37,458 nt of DNA from Deltaproteobacteria bacterium (GCA_027858615.1 JAQICJ010000212.1:1-37458), one strand, 5' to 3'. Shown: positions 1 through 7,511, counted from the stretch's first letter. Translations and numbers: made by a program. The notes: generated by a model from the sequence alone, not told the origin.

Positions 1-689
1 AAGAAAGACTTCAGTTCATCGACCAAGTTTTTTGTAAAAGAAAATTCTTTGTCAAGATTGATTCTTGAAGACTGAACCTGAAAATTAAAATTTTTTAAAT
101 GAGATAAGAAAAAAACAGGAGGAAGCTTATTTTGCTTATTCTTGAACCCTGTTTCAAGAGTAAGTGATAAACCAGAGAGTGAGTTATATTTTTGAGGAAC
201 CAAAATATTTCTTAAATGCCACTTATTATTTTTGTAGTAGTCCTTAATATCTTTTCTAAATTTGTTTACTCCTTCTAAGTCTAAATTTTTGTTTTGATCT
301 ACTCCGATGTTATCCCAAATGAATATTTTTCCAGTAAATGAATCCATGAAAAATAGTAGACTCAGGGTGTAGCGTTTAAATTTTCCGTCTTGCTTCCACC
401 TGAAAGTTCCCACCTTTTTACAAAAAAAAACAGCTTGAAGCCCTGGAAATAAATGGACAATCTCTCCTCTTTCAATTTTATCGTATAATTCATCGAAATT
501 CATATTGATATATTTTTGAACTCTCCTCCGATATTTATCTAAGCCTTCCTTTTTTAGTATTTCACGAACAGTGTTGTGAGACCAAGGTTTATTTGGTGGA
601 AAATCAATAGCCAATCGTTTTATTGATCGAAGAGGGTTAGAAATGGCTATATTAACAAGGGCTTCCTTTTCTTTGTAGGTTTTAGTCAT
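1..689 (-). CDS. Partial transposase/integrase-like protein, cut by the left edge
   Basis: An open frame of 229 codons runs from an ATG at 689 off the left edge with no stop, so the C-terminus is missing. The N-terminus (about residues 18-50) reads like the second helix-turn-helix of IS3/IS481-type transposases: a run ending in W-S-x-N-T-V-R-E-I-L-K-K-E-G-L. Around residues 112-125 comes a strand with F-F-M-D-S-F-T-G-K-I-F, which resembles the first Asp strand of a DDE/rve fold. I cannot see the remaining catalytic acidic residues, so family assignment is inference. It is divergent from the replication gene operon on its right and shares the 313-bp control region with it. Base composition is as AT-rich as the rest of the element. 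It could equally be an HTH protein with another function. Confidence 0.55.
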   Translation of the reverse strand, partial: MTKTYKEKEALVNIAISNPLRSIKRLAIDFPPNKPWSHNTVREILKKEGLDKYRRRVQKYINMNFDELYDKIERGEIVHLFPGLQAVFFCKKVGTFRWKQDGKFKRYTLSLLFFMDSFTGKIFIWDNIGVDQNKNLDLEGVNKFRKDIKDYYKNNKWHLRNILVPQKYNSLSGLSLTLETGFKNKQNKLPPVFFLSHLKNFNFQVQSSRINLDKEFSFTKNLVDELKSF

Positions 690-1002
690 GTTGTACCAAC
701 TTGTTTCTTAAAAATTATTATTAATTCAAATTCAAAGTGCATAAAAGTGCATAAATGTATAAATTTGACCCACCATCAGTATTATAAGCATATACGAAAT
801 CGAACATAAATACAAGAAAATATAGTAAATATATCAAATATGAAACGAGTTATAATGTATCATATATAAAGCAATAATAAACTCTTTACCCTCAACAGAA
901 TGTTGGCAATAATAAAAGGGAAGGCATACATTTCTCGAAAGTGATGCTTGGCATTTTCGGAATATATATATTTTTTGGTTCCAAGCTTAAAGGAGTTTAC
1001 TC
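690..1002. promoter_or_regulatory. Divergent control region with 10-bp iteron-like repeats
   Basis: This 313-bp very AT-rich spacer separates the partial transposase-like gene (leftward) from the replication operon (rightward). It holds two exact copies of AAAGTGCATA at 734-743 and 744-753, followed by a degenerate third (AATGTATAAA), so the period is one helical turn. A TATAAT at 851-856 is a possible -10 for the rightward operon but has no clear -35. A 6-bp inverted repeat GCTTGG/CCAAGC (946-951, 981-986) lies just before the Shine-Dalgarno (AAAGGAG, about 989-995). The spacing of the 10-bp repeats suggests operator or iteron sites for an element-encoded protein; this is inference. Confidence 0.4.
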
Positions 1003-1287
1003 ATGCAAAGGTTATTAGATAGTTTCAATTTAGTGTTTATTGGCAGTGACATTATTCGGCAAAAGGTTGGTGGAGGTAGAACTTATGCCTCTCTGAAATT
1101 GTTAATTGGGAATGATGAAGGAGAATATCCTTATTCTATAACCTTATCTTCTATTGATAAGAAAAGTCAGGTTCTCCAACTTTTAAAAAATATTACTCTA
1201 AACTTTGACTTATCCTTGGATGATGAAGACGTAGAAAAATTCCAGAATGAATTAAAAAAACTAATGAAAGGTAAAGAAAATGAATAA
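1003..1287 (+). CDS. Small hypothetical protein of the mobile element
   Basis: A 94-aa protein with no family I recognise. It starts at an ATG preceded by AAAGGAG with a good spacing. It has no signal peptide or membrane segment. The first 65 residues look beta-rich with a G-G-G-R turn (residues 24-26), and the last 25 are charged and helical. The stop codon overlaps the start of the primase-helicase gene by 8 bp, so the two are almost surely translated together. That coupling suggests an accessory role in replication of the element, for example a small DNA-binding partner, but nothing in the sequence proves it. Confidence 0.75.
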   Translation: MQRLLDSFNLVFIGSDIIRQKVGGGRTYASLKLLIGNDEGEYPYSITLSSIDKKSQVLQLLKNITLNFDLSLDDEDVEKFQNELKKLMKGKENE

Positions 1288-4200
1288 AGCACAACATATT
1301 ATTAATAATTTCGCAGGTAATCAAGAGACTGTTGCAATATCCATCAATGATTCATGGCCTCAACCGGCAAAAATAGATAACCCTACACAACTTGAAGAAT
1401 ATGTGGAGGGGCATATTACTGGTAAAACAGTGACGGTAAAAAATTATGGAAAAGACAGAAATAAAACCGTTACAGGAACTGTCAGAGTAGGATTTTATAC
1501 CATTAATCCTGTTAATAATACTGTTATCGCCAGCTGCTTTGATATAGATGGGAGTAACCATAAACAAGGGGTAGAAAACACTAAAGCCCTTGTCGCCTTT
1601 ATTGTAGAAGAGTTGGAAGAAATAAATGTCGAACCGACCCTTGAAGTAAGTGGAAGTGGCAAAGGCGCTCATGCTTGGATCTTAACAAACGAGGTACCTG
1701 CAGATTATATGTATAATTTGGGGGCATATATCAATTCAAAAATACCCAGAAGATTGTTAAAAAAGAAAGATGGTTCATTTTTAAAAGAAGTAGAATTCTT
1801 TCCTAAACAACCATGGCTTAGTGATAATTTGGGTAATATGGTCTGGGCTCCATACTGGTATAAGGCAAAAAACAAAGCGAATAAAATTATTGTTGGTGGT
1901 GAGGCTTTAAACTTGGATGATGATGGATATTTTCTGCAAAAAGAAAAATATCAATTACCAGTTTTTAATCATAATAGGAAGATTGAGGACAGTGAAAGAA
2001 AGGTTCAACTTCTAAAACAATATTTCATCAACAGACAAGATGCTCTGGTTGTTCAGGATGTTAAAGGAAATTATATAACACTGAAGGAGATTGATGGGAT
2101 AGATGATTTTCTTGAGTCACATATCAATGGAAAACGGATTATCATCCAAAAGAAGGCTCCCAAACAAATATATTCTGTTTCAGGGCATTTGTTGAACGAT
2201 AAGAATGAAGTCAAGTATCTTGCCTTTGATATCGACTCTTCGGTCAATCATGGTAACGGAGTAGATGATCCACAGGACGTAAGCGATAAAATATTGGATG
2301 CATGTCATTACAGGGACCTTAAGGCTTATCAGTTTGTTTCTAAATCTGGAACAGGTTTCCATTTATACGTTTTTTTCGAAGAACTTCAGCCGGCCTCGAA
2401 AGCTAGAGCTTTAGGATTAGAAATTTTAAACGCCGTTTATAAGGGGGAAAAAAATAACATTGAAATCTTCCCGAAAGAAATAACTCTCCAATCAGGTGGG
2501 TTTGGAAGTAGCCTCTCATTCCCTTGGTATTATGGTTGTTTTGGCTCTGAAGAAAAATGCCCTAATCCAATAAAATTATCTAAGATGCCTTCATATATAA
2601 AAGCACTAAAAAAAGGAAAAAAGGAAAGAAAGAAGAAAAAAAAGAAAAGTTCAAATGAATTTGATTTTTGGTCAAAAAAAGCACTGGCCAGTCTAAATCT
2701 TGCTTTACCATATGGCAATTATTTGACTGGTAAAAAATTTAATAGTGGGTGGCTTCAGGCTAGAGCTATAGAATCTAAAACAGGTGATATACATCCAAGT
2801 GCAGGTGTGTATTCTTTTAATAATGGGATATATGCAAGAGGGCTATATAATTCTTTTATCCCTTCAGAAAATGCATCGTCTGGTCAGTCGCTGAATGTTT
2901 TTCAGTTTATGGTTGAAACAAATCAAGCAAAAGATTTTAAAGAAGCTGTAAAAAAGGTAGCGGAATGGACAAAAACCGAGGCTACCTGTCCCTTGATTTT
3001 TAATAAAATCAAATTAAACAAAAACAAAATAAAAAAAGAAATCGTCTTAACTGATAATCTAAATCTAGCCCATCCTGATAATACTCCCGAGATCATGTTA
3101 GATAAAGAGACTGAAGAGAAAGATGTGATTATTAGTGTTGGGGATAAAATTCTATCTAAAAATTTAATCAACTTCTCATTATTTGAAGGGAAAAATAACG
3201 AATTACTGGTATATAACGACAATTCCCTACAATTAATAGATCTATCAAAAGGAGGAAGTTTATTATCAAAATTAATTTTTTCTCAGCAGCTTATTTGGAG
3301 AGCTGTAACGGATGATGGATTAAAACATTGTAAACCTAGATATAGCATTCGCTACCAGGTTTTCGAACTTGTTAAGCCGCACCTTCCAAAATTAAAACTA
3401 CAATTAAATAATCCTGGTTTTTCAAAGGAAAGGAAATTAATTGCAAAAAAGGGCTATTATCCAAAGGATGAGATTTTTCAACTAGGAGATTTTACCCAGA
3501 TCAATCCAATATTAGATCTGGAAGAAGCTTTGGAGATTATTAAAGATGCCTTTATTGATTTTCCATTTTTACCTGAACATACTGGAAATTTGATTGCTTG
3601 TTTGATTACTCCTTATTTAAGATTGATGTTTGATGGTCCTTCTCCTTTGTTCATAGTTTCCAGTGAAAAATCTAATGCGGGTAAAACTAAACTGGCTAAT
3701 TACATAGGTGAATTAAATGATTTAAAAGTCGGGAATGTTACTTTCAGCAAAAAAGAAGAAGAACACAACAAAAGTCTTGTAACAGTTCTTATTTCTACTC
3801 CCGAGCCTGATATGCTTTTATGGGATAATGTTAAAGAAAAAATTGCTGGTGGAAGTTTGGAAGAAATAATAACTGCAAGGTATATCCAGAAAAGAATTCT
3901 TGGGGGTAATACTTCAACTTGTTTTGATAATTCTGTTTTGAAAATCATGACAGCTAATTCTCCAAGGGCCAATCTGGATATGGAAAACAGAATTATCCCT
4001 ATTTTTCTGGAGGATCCTGGAGTGAGGGAGCAAGGAGATTTTGATCATTATGATTTATCTAAATTTGTTCTAGAAAAAAAAAGGCATATTCAAAATGCAA
4101 TAATAGGTATAATCCAAATATGGATTGAGATGAAATGTCCAAGTGTAGTAAATTATTCTAATAATAAGTTCCCTCTTTATTGTGAGATAATTGATTCAAT

Positions 4201-4825
4201 ACTAGAATTCTGCAATTATAAGTTGATGTGGGAACGTAAGATAAAGAATTCTTTAAATAAGCAGTTGTTTAGTAGAACCATTTTATTTCTCAAAGAGCTT
4301 GCAGCCCATGATTGGTTTGAAGCTAAAGAAGTTAAAGATTTTGAAATCAGTGTTAAATCTCCATTTCCGATTAAAAACACAAGGATTCTAGGAAAGAAAT
4401 TAGTTAGTTTGGCTAATGATGCCAGAATCTTGGAGAATGGGATAAAAATCGAGGTCGAAGATCGAGGTAAACACTCAAATCGATACAGAGTCATTTTAAA
4501 AGAGGTTGCGGGGTTTGAAGAGGTTAAGGAAAAAAATAAACCCCAACAATATAATAAAGTAAATTCAGATACTTACGATGGTGAAGAGGTTAAAGGGGTT
4601 TGTTCTAACTCTAGTGAGAAAAAAGAAGATAAAGAAACTCTTCCCTGTGTAACACACAATAACACCCAGAGTAACACTAACCGCATAAACCCCGAAAGCG
4701 ATACCCAAATACCTCATAAGGCCTTGTTATCATATGGGGATAACAAAGAAGGGGGTTTAGAACTAACACCCCAAAAAAAAGATCCTGAAAGCCGCCACTC
4801 TCAGGATCTAAAAGAAAGCAAATAA
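1280..4825 (+). CDS. Tandem AEP primase / CHC2-like / AAA+ helicase replication protein
   Basis: An 1181-aa multidomain protein expected to prime and unwind DNA of the element. Two archaeo-eukaryotic primase domains lie in tandem. The first has the metal motif FDID at 87-90, the nucleotide-binding S-G-x-G-K-G-A-H with His131, and EFFPKQ at 172-177. The second has FDID at 316-319, S-G-T-G-F-H with His361, and EIFPKE at 395-400. These motifs match the AEP type described for TOTE conflict systems. A very basic linker (441-457) leads to residues 495-565, which align by pattern with the CHC2 primase region but have no zinc cysteines. The C-terminal half has a Walker A-like E-K-S-N-A-G-K-T (796-803), Walker B LLWDN (846-850), sensor Asn893 and Arg904 in M-E-N-R-I-I-P-I, as in SF3/AAA+ replicative helicases. 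The last 150 residues are low complexity. Catalytic residues appear intact in both AEP copies. I am confident of the domains, less of the biological role (replication versus defence). Confidence 0.88.
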   Translation: MNKAQHIINNFAGNQETVAISINDSWPQPAKIDNPTQLEEYVEGHITGKTVTVKNYGKDRNKTVTGTVRVGFYTINPVNNTVIASCFDIDGSNHKQGVENTKALVAFIVEELEEINVEPTLEVSGSGKGAHAWILTNEVPADYMYNLGAYINSKIPRRLLKKKDGSFLKEVEFFPKQPWLSDNLGNMVWAPYWYKAKNKANKIIVGGEALNLDDDGYFLQKEKYQLPVFNHNRKIEDSERKVQLLKQYFINRQDALVVQDVKGNYITLKEIDGIDDFLESHINGKRIIIQKKAPKQIYSVSGHLLNDKNEVKYLAFDIDSSVNHGNGVDDPQDVSDKILDACHYRDLKAYQFVSKSGTGFHLYVFFEELQPASKARALGLEILNAVYKGEKNNIEIFPKEITLQSGGFGSSLSFPWYYGCFGSEEKCPNPIKLSKMPSYIKALKKGKKERKKKKKKSSNEFDFWSKKALASLNLALPYGNYLTGKKFNSGWLQARAIESKTGDIHPSAGVYSFNNGIYARGLYNSFIPSENASSGQSLNVFQFMVETNQAKDFKEAVKKVAEWTKTEATCPLIFNKIKLNKNKIKKEIVLTDNLNLAHPDNTPEIMLDKETEEKDVIISVGDKILSKNLINFSLFEGKNNELLVYNDNSLQLIDLSKGGSLLSKLIFSQQLIWRAVTDDGLKHCKPRYSIRYQVFELVKPHLPKLKLQLNNPGFSKERKLIAKKGYYPKDEIFQLGDFTQINPILDLEEALEIIKDAFIDFPFLPEHTGNLIACLITPYLRLMFDGPSPLFIVSSEKSNAGKTKLANYIGELNDLKVGNVTFSKKEEEHNKSLVTVLISTPEPDMLLWDNVKEKIAGGSLEEIITARYIQKRILGGNTSTCFDNSVLKIMTANSPRANLDMENRIIPIFLEDPGVREQGDFDHYDLSKFVLEKKRHIQNAIIGIIQIWIEMKCPSVVNYSNNKFPLYCEIIDSILEFCNYKLMWERKIKNSLNKQLFSRTILFLKELAAHDWFEAKEVKDFEISVKSPFPIKNTRILGKKLVSLANDARILENGIKIEVEDRGKHSNRYRVILKEVAGFEEVKEKNKPQQYNKVNSDTYDGEEVKGVCSNSSEKKEDKETLPCVTHNNTQSNTNRINPESDTQIPHKALLSYGDNKEGGLELTPQKKDPESRHSQDLKESK
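4773..4809 (-). terminator. Intrinsic terminator on the strand opposite the primase gene
   Basis: Read on the minus strand, AGATCCTGAGAG and CTTTCAGGATCT form a 12-bp stem with one G-T wobble, a TGGCGG loop, and then a run of T. On the plus strand the hairpin is followed by an A-rich sequence without T tract, so it does not terminate the primase mRNA. It lies inside the last codons of the primase gene. Confidence 0.65.
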
Positions 4826-4843
4826 TAAGAAGAATCACTTTCT
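4773..4843 (-). ncRNA. Candidate antisense RNA over the primase gene 3' end
   Basis: The minus strand has a well-spaced promoter (4850-4878) directed leftward, and 34 bases after its predicted start a strong intrinsic terminator (4773-4809). The predicted transcript is about 70 nt: a pyrimidine-rich 5' arm of about 34 nt followed by the terminator hairpin. Its last 53 nt are complementary to the end of the primase-helicase mRNA. Compact antisense RNAs of this form commonly control replication genes of plasmids and integrative elements; the assignment here rests only on the promoter-terminator architecture. Confidence 0.4.
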
Positions 4844-4849
4844 CTATTT

Positions 4850-4878
4850 ATCATATTCAGTTTGATAAGAGAGATCAA
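4850..4878 (-). promoter_or_regulatory. Minus-strand sigma-70-like promoter
   Basis: On the minus strand TTGATC (4873-4878) and TATGAT (4850-4855) are separated by exactly 17 bp. Transcription would start near 4843 and run into the terminator at 4809-4773. Confidence 0.4.
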
Positions 4879-4907
4879 CACTTTTGTGATAACAGGTATT
4901 AACTATG

Positions 4908-4922
4908 AATTATCATATAATT
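4908..4922. promoter_or_regulatory. Palindromic operator candidate before the double-HTH gene
   Basis: AATTAT and ATAATT flank a CAT centre, giving a perfect 6-bp inverted repeat, and the right arm contains a TATAAT (4916-4921) pointing toward the HTH gene. No good -35 is visible. It could be an autoregulatory site of the HTH protein; AT-rich palindromes also arise by chance. Confidence 0.3.
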
Positions 4923-4995
4923 TCAAACACAATTATTAAAAACAGTCATTTTATCAAAATAATATTTAGCTCTTTCGAGCAGAGGAGGTGGAATA

Positions 4996-5511
4996 ATGGT
5001 TCTCAATAATTCCAACGTGCTCGATACAAAGAAACTGGCTGGACTTTTGCGGTGTCCCATAAAAACAGTACAGGAGTATGCCCATGATGGGTTAATTCCG
5101 ACATTTGGCAAAATAGGCCGTGGTTATCGTTTTAGTCAACTCCGGATTTTTAACTGGCTCATGAATGATAAAAGTCAAAAACAGGTGTCCGATTTTAAAA
5201 CACCTGATGATCTGGTCGCAGAGTTGAAGATTATATTAAATAATCAGGGCTTAAACAGAGAAGATATTCTATCGACTGTTTTATTAACCGAAGAAGTGGC
5301 GATCTTGCTGGGGATAAATGAGAATACTGTTTGTAGATACGCGCGTAAATCCGAACTTCCAGCCCGTAAAGTTGGTAAAGGGTACCGTTTTTTCGCACCA
5401 GCAGTATGCCACTGGATAACTCACCAAAGTTCAGAGACCTTGATCAGTGAACAAATAAAAAAGCCCAAAGCAGTGGGGGCTGCTCCAGGCTTTAGAAAGG
5501 AGGGAAACTAA
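4996..5511 (+). CDS. Tandem helix-turn-helix excisionase-like protein
   Basis: A 171-aa DNA-binding protein with two copies of the MerR/excisionase-type HTH (HTH_17). The first (about residues 10-55) reads L-D-T-K-K-L-A-G-L-L, then the T-V-Q-E-Y recognition helix and a K-I-G-R-G-Y-R-F wing. The second (about 95-140) reads L-L-T-E-E-V-A-I-L-L, then T-V-C-R-Y and K-V-G-K-G-Y-R-F. Both end in a W-[IL] helix. A strong AGGAGGTGG precedes the ATG. Xis/AlpA-type proteins of this kind bend DNA at attachment sites or regulate element genes; usually they hold one such domain, so the duplication is notable. Position directly before the integrase supports a recombination directionality or control role. 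Exact role unproven. Confidence 0.8.
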   Translation: MVLNNSNVLDTKKLAGLLRCPIKTVQEYAHDGLIPTFGKIGRGYRFSQLRIFNWLMNDKSQKQVSDFKTPDDLVAELKIILNNQGLNREDILSTVLLTEEVAILLGINENTVCRYARKSELPARKVGKGYRFFAPAVCHWITHQSSETLISEQIKKPKAVGAAPGFRKEGN

Positions 5512-5532
5512 AATTTAGTAAATCGGTATACC

Positions 5533-5607
5533 CTCTATTCTGAAACTACCTGCCTCGGAATAGAGAAGCAAATTATTTTTCAAAGATAAAGTAATTTAGT
5601 GGCAGGT
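5533..5607. repeat. Nested inverted repeats after the HTH gene
   Basis: CTCTATTC (5533-5540) pairs perfectly with GAATAGAG (5558-5565), and ACCTGCC (5548-5554) pairs with GGCAGGT (5601-5607); the two pairs interlock. They could be integrase or Xis binding sites, or RNA structure in the HTH transcript. Confidence 0.35.
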
Positions 5608-5665
5608 TCTTTTCAGGTGGTCACGCAATGTAATCACGAAAACATCAAATAATCTCGGATGCAAT

Positions 5666-5685
5666 AAAATCCAGACTGGATTTTT
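5666..5685 (+). terminator. Terminator-like hairpin between HTH and integrase genes
   Basis: AAAATCC and GGATTTT form a 7-bp stem around an AGACT loop, and the stem is followed by one more T and then TTTG-like sequence. It would separate the HTH transcript from the integrase gene. The stem is A-T rich, so it is weak. Confidence 0.35.
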
Positions 5686-5747
5686 GTTCTGGCAGTGTTA
5701 AACTGATTTCAGGTAAAAGCTGCCATGCCTCCGTAAGGAGAGATATC

Positions 5748-6818
5748 ATGGCAAAACTTATTAACAAAAGTAACTGGGCTATTGACTTTAGGTGCTTTAG
5801 CCCTGAAAAAGGAAGGAAGATAAGAATAAGGAAACAATGTTTCAAGCGTCGAAAGGATGCTGAGAAGGCTGAGAGATCAATTCGTGATTTGATCGCAGAT
5901 GCCGAGTATTTTATCAACTTGAATACAGAAACAAAAAATGAAGAAAATGAAGAAGATGAAGAAATGGTAGACCTTGATGAGCTTTGGAGTACTTTCATGC
6001 TTTACAAAAAAAGCATGAATTTAAAGCATTCAACCATAGATAGCTATAACAGTTTTTACAGGGTACATTTTCAGAACCTGTTTAAAGAAGCAAGCATAGA
6101 TAATTTGGAAGAACTAGTTGATTTGCTGTTGTCCAATCTCAAAGCCAGGAAAATTACAGGGAAAACCTGTAACAATGTTCTTTGTGCACTTAATAGCTTT
6201 TTTAAGTATCTGAAGAAAAGGAATCATATCGATTACAACCCAGAGATTGAGTATGTCAAACAGGATAAGCCTGCTTATAGATACCTCAAAATTGAAGAAC
6301 AAAAGAAAATTTTGAGTACAATTGATTCTGAGTTTTACTTGATATGTTATCTGGCACTGAAAACAGGTTTGCGTTTTGGTGAACTCAGGGCTCTCAAATG
6401 GTCAGATATTAACTCTAAAGAGAAAAAACTTATTGTTAAAAGGAGTTATGTCAGAAGAAGGATTACAACAACAAAAAGTCGTAAAACCAGAACCATTCCC
6501 CTTTCAAGTAGCACAATCAATCTGTTAAATAAGACTAGGCACAGCCGTTCTTTTGTGTTCAGCGATCCTGATGGCAGTCTTCCAGACAAGAACAGACTTT
6601 ACAGAGGCCTGGTTAAGGCAGCAAAGAAAGCAGATATTCAGCCTTTTGGCTGGCATGTGCTCAGACATACTTTTGCTACTAACTTGGCTAATGAAAACGT
6701 TCCTGTTGTGGTAATTAAAGAGCTTCTCGGGCATAGTGATGTCAACACCACTATGATTTATGCTCATCCGACAAGAAAAGCCAAAGTTGATGCTATTATG
6801 CATTTAGACCTTGGGTAA
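5748..6818 (+). CDS. int: Tyrosine recombinase (phage-type integrase) of the element
   Basis: A 356-aa site-specific recombinase, the length usual for element integrases. Residues 1-60 form an arm-binding-like region, followed by a strongly acidic stretch (62-74). A SAM-like core-binding domain follows at about 75-165 and the catalytic domain at about 175-350. Catalytic residues are visible: Arg209 in T-G-L-R-F-G-E-L, a candidate Lys243, His303 and Arg306 in H-V-L-R-H-T-F-A, His329 in L-L-G-H-S, and the nucleophile Tyr338 in M-I-Y-A-H. AAGGAGA precedes the ATG. It ends 123 bp from the 3' end of a tRNA-His gene transcribed toward it, the standard layout for an integrase that uses the tRNA 3' end as its attachment site. 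Nothing suggests inactivation. Confidence 0.93.
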   Translation: MAKLINKSNWAIDFRCFSPEKGRKIRIRKQCFKRRKDAEKAERSIRDLIADAEYFINLNTETKNEENEEDEEMVDLDELWSTFMLYKKSMNLKHSTIDSYNSFYRVHFQNLFKEASIDNLEELVDLLLSNLKARKITGKTCNNVLCALNSFFKYLKKRNHIDYNPEIEYVKQDKPAYRYLKIEEQKKILSTIDSEFYLICYLALKTGLRFGELRALKWSDINSKEKKLIVKRSYVRRRITTTKSRKTRTIPLSSSTINLLNKTRHSRSFVFSDPDGSLPDKNRLYRGLVKAAKKADIQPFGWHVLRHTFATNLANENVPVVVIKELLGHSDVNTTMIYAHPTRKAKVDAIMHLDLG

Positions 6819-6826
6819 AAACTTAT

Positions 6827-6864
6827 CTCTTTATTTCCCGACAATAAAGAGTCCAATATTTTTT
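6827..6864 (+). terminator. Terminator of the integrase gene
   Basis: A perfect 9-bp stem, CTCTTTATT (6827-6835) with AATAAAGAG (6843-6851), has a 7-base loop and is followed after a few bases by a run of seven or more T. It lies just behind the integrase stop. Confidence 0.55.
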
Positions 6865-6882
6865 TGGTCAATATATGGTCAA
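6865..6882. promoter_or_regulatory. Candidate recombinase binding repeats beside the tRNA
   Basis: Two copies of TGGTCAA (6865-6871 and 6876-6882) stand 11 bp apart, one helical turn, between the integrase and the tRNA 3' end. Same-face spaced direct repeats at this location are typical of arm-type or accessory sites at the attachment site. No second copy of the tRNA 3' end is visible in the window, so the core site cannot be delimited. Confidence 0.3.
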
Positions 6883-6941
6883 CGAGATGTTTTTAACAAA
6901 GGGCAAACCCTGTTTTTTGCAATATTTTCAATTGTTTAGAA

Positions 6942-7018
<77 letters not shown>

Positions 7019-7032
7019 ACAGGGTGAATTAT

Positions 7033-7061
7033 GAATTACCACAAAAGAAAAAGGGTTGCAA
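7033..7061 (-). promoter_or_regulatory. Possible promoter of tRNA-His
   Basis: On the minus strand TTGCAA (7061-7056) and TAATTC (7038-7033) are 17 bp apart, about 15 bp before the mature tRNA 5' end. The -10 is a poor match to consensus. Confidence 0.3.
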
Positions 7062-7338
7062 CAAAAAGTTTGCATATTTTGGCGGCAATGGTTGATAAAT
7101 TTCAAGTTGAAACCTAAACTTGAATCGTTTGAAAAAAGATCTTCAAGTTTAGCGGATCTCAAGGTTTGCACCTGAAATAAATTGTCTCTTTTCTGCATAT
7201 TTACGATAAGTTACGGCAAATCAAAAAGGTGATATTCCTCCTTTACAATTGTGATTTATTTAACTACTCTGACCAGGTAAAGAGCTTGGATCTGATTCGT
7301 TTTGCTCTAATTTGAAATAAAAATTCAGTTTAGCGGTT

Positions 7339-7412
7339 TAGTTAGTTTCCGTCCCAGACGATTACATCCATTTTTAGGACTGGAACTAGTTGTCAGGCAG
7401 TTTTATGGTTTC
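7339..7412. repeat. REP-like palindromic interspersed repeat, copy A
   Basis: The left arm TAGTTTCCGTCCCAG and right arm AGGACTGGAACTA form an imperfect inverted repeat around a spacer of about 20 bases. Copy B at 17421-17496 matches most of the arms, the spacer (AGACGATxACATCCATTTTT) and the trailing TTTTATGGxTTTC. Related single arms lie at 17287, 26438 and 29834. Confidence 0.6.
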
Positions 7413-7416
7413 AGTT

Positions 7417-7446
7417 TTGAGATGTTCCTGCCAGAATCAATATAAT
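7417..7446 (+). promoter_or_regulatory. Candidate promoter for the P5C dehydrogenase gene
   Basis: TTGAGA (7417-7422) and TATAAT (7441-7446) are 18 bp apart. The -10 belongs to a direct repeat TATAATCAAAA at 7441-7451 and 7456-7466. The predicted start lies about 60 bp before the ATG. Confidence 0.42.
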
Positions 7447-7511
7447 CAAAACCGATATAATCAAAATTTTGGTCCAATTATCATCTTCACCTTAAAGGAG
7501 GTCAATTCATA

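Larger units (their letters stand above)
7019..7511. other. Intergenic region between tRNA-His and P5C dehydrogenase
   Basis: This 493-bp spacer holds the probable tRNA promoter, a copy of the palindromic interspersed repeat (7347-7412) and a candidate promoter for the dehydrogenase gene. I see no protein-coding frame with a plausible start. The stretch 7065-7340 shows nothing I recognise. Confidence 0.5.

Noticed and set aside
2762-2974. Functional zinc-binding DnaG-type CHC2 domain
   Set aside because: All zinc ligands are missing, so only a CHC2-like fold can be proposed.
4923-5111. 62-aa minus-strand ORF opposite the double-HTH start
   Set aside because: No Shine-Dalgarno, and it is fully explained as a shadow of the HTH gene's other frames.
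1003-6818. Complete TOTE conflict (defence) operon
   Set aside because: Only the AEP type matches; no nuclease, superfamily II helicase or effector gene is visible, while excisionase-like and integrase genes indicate a mobile element.
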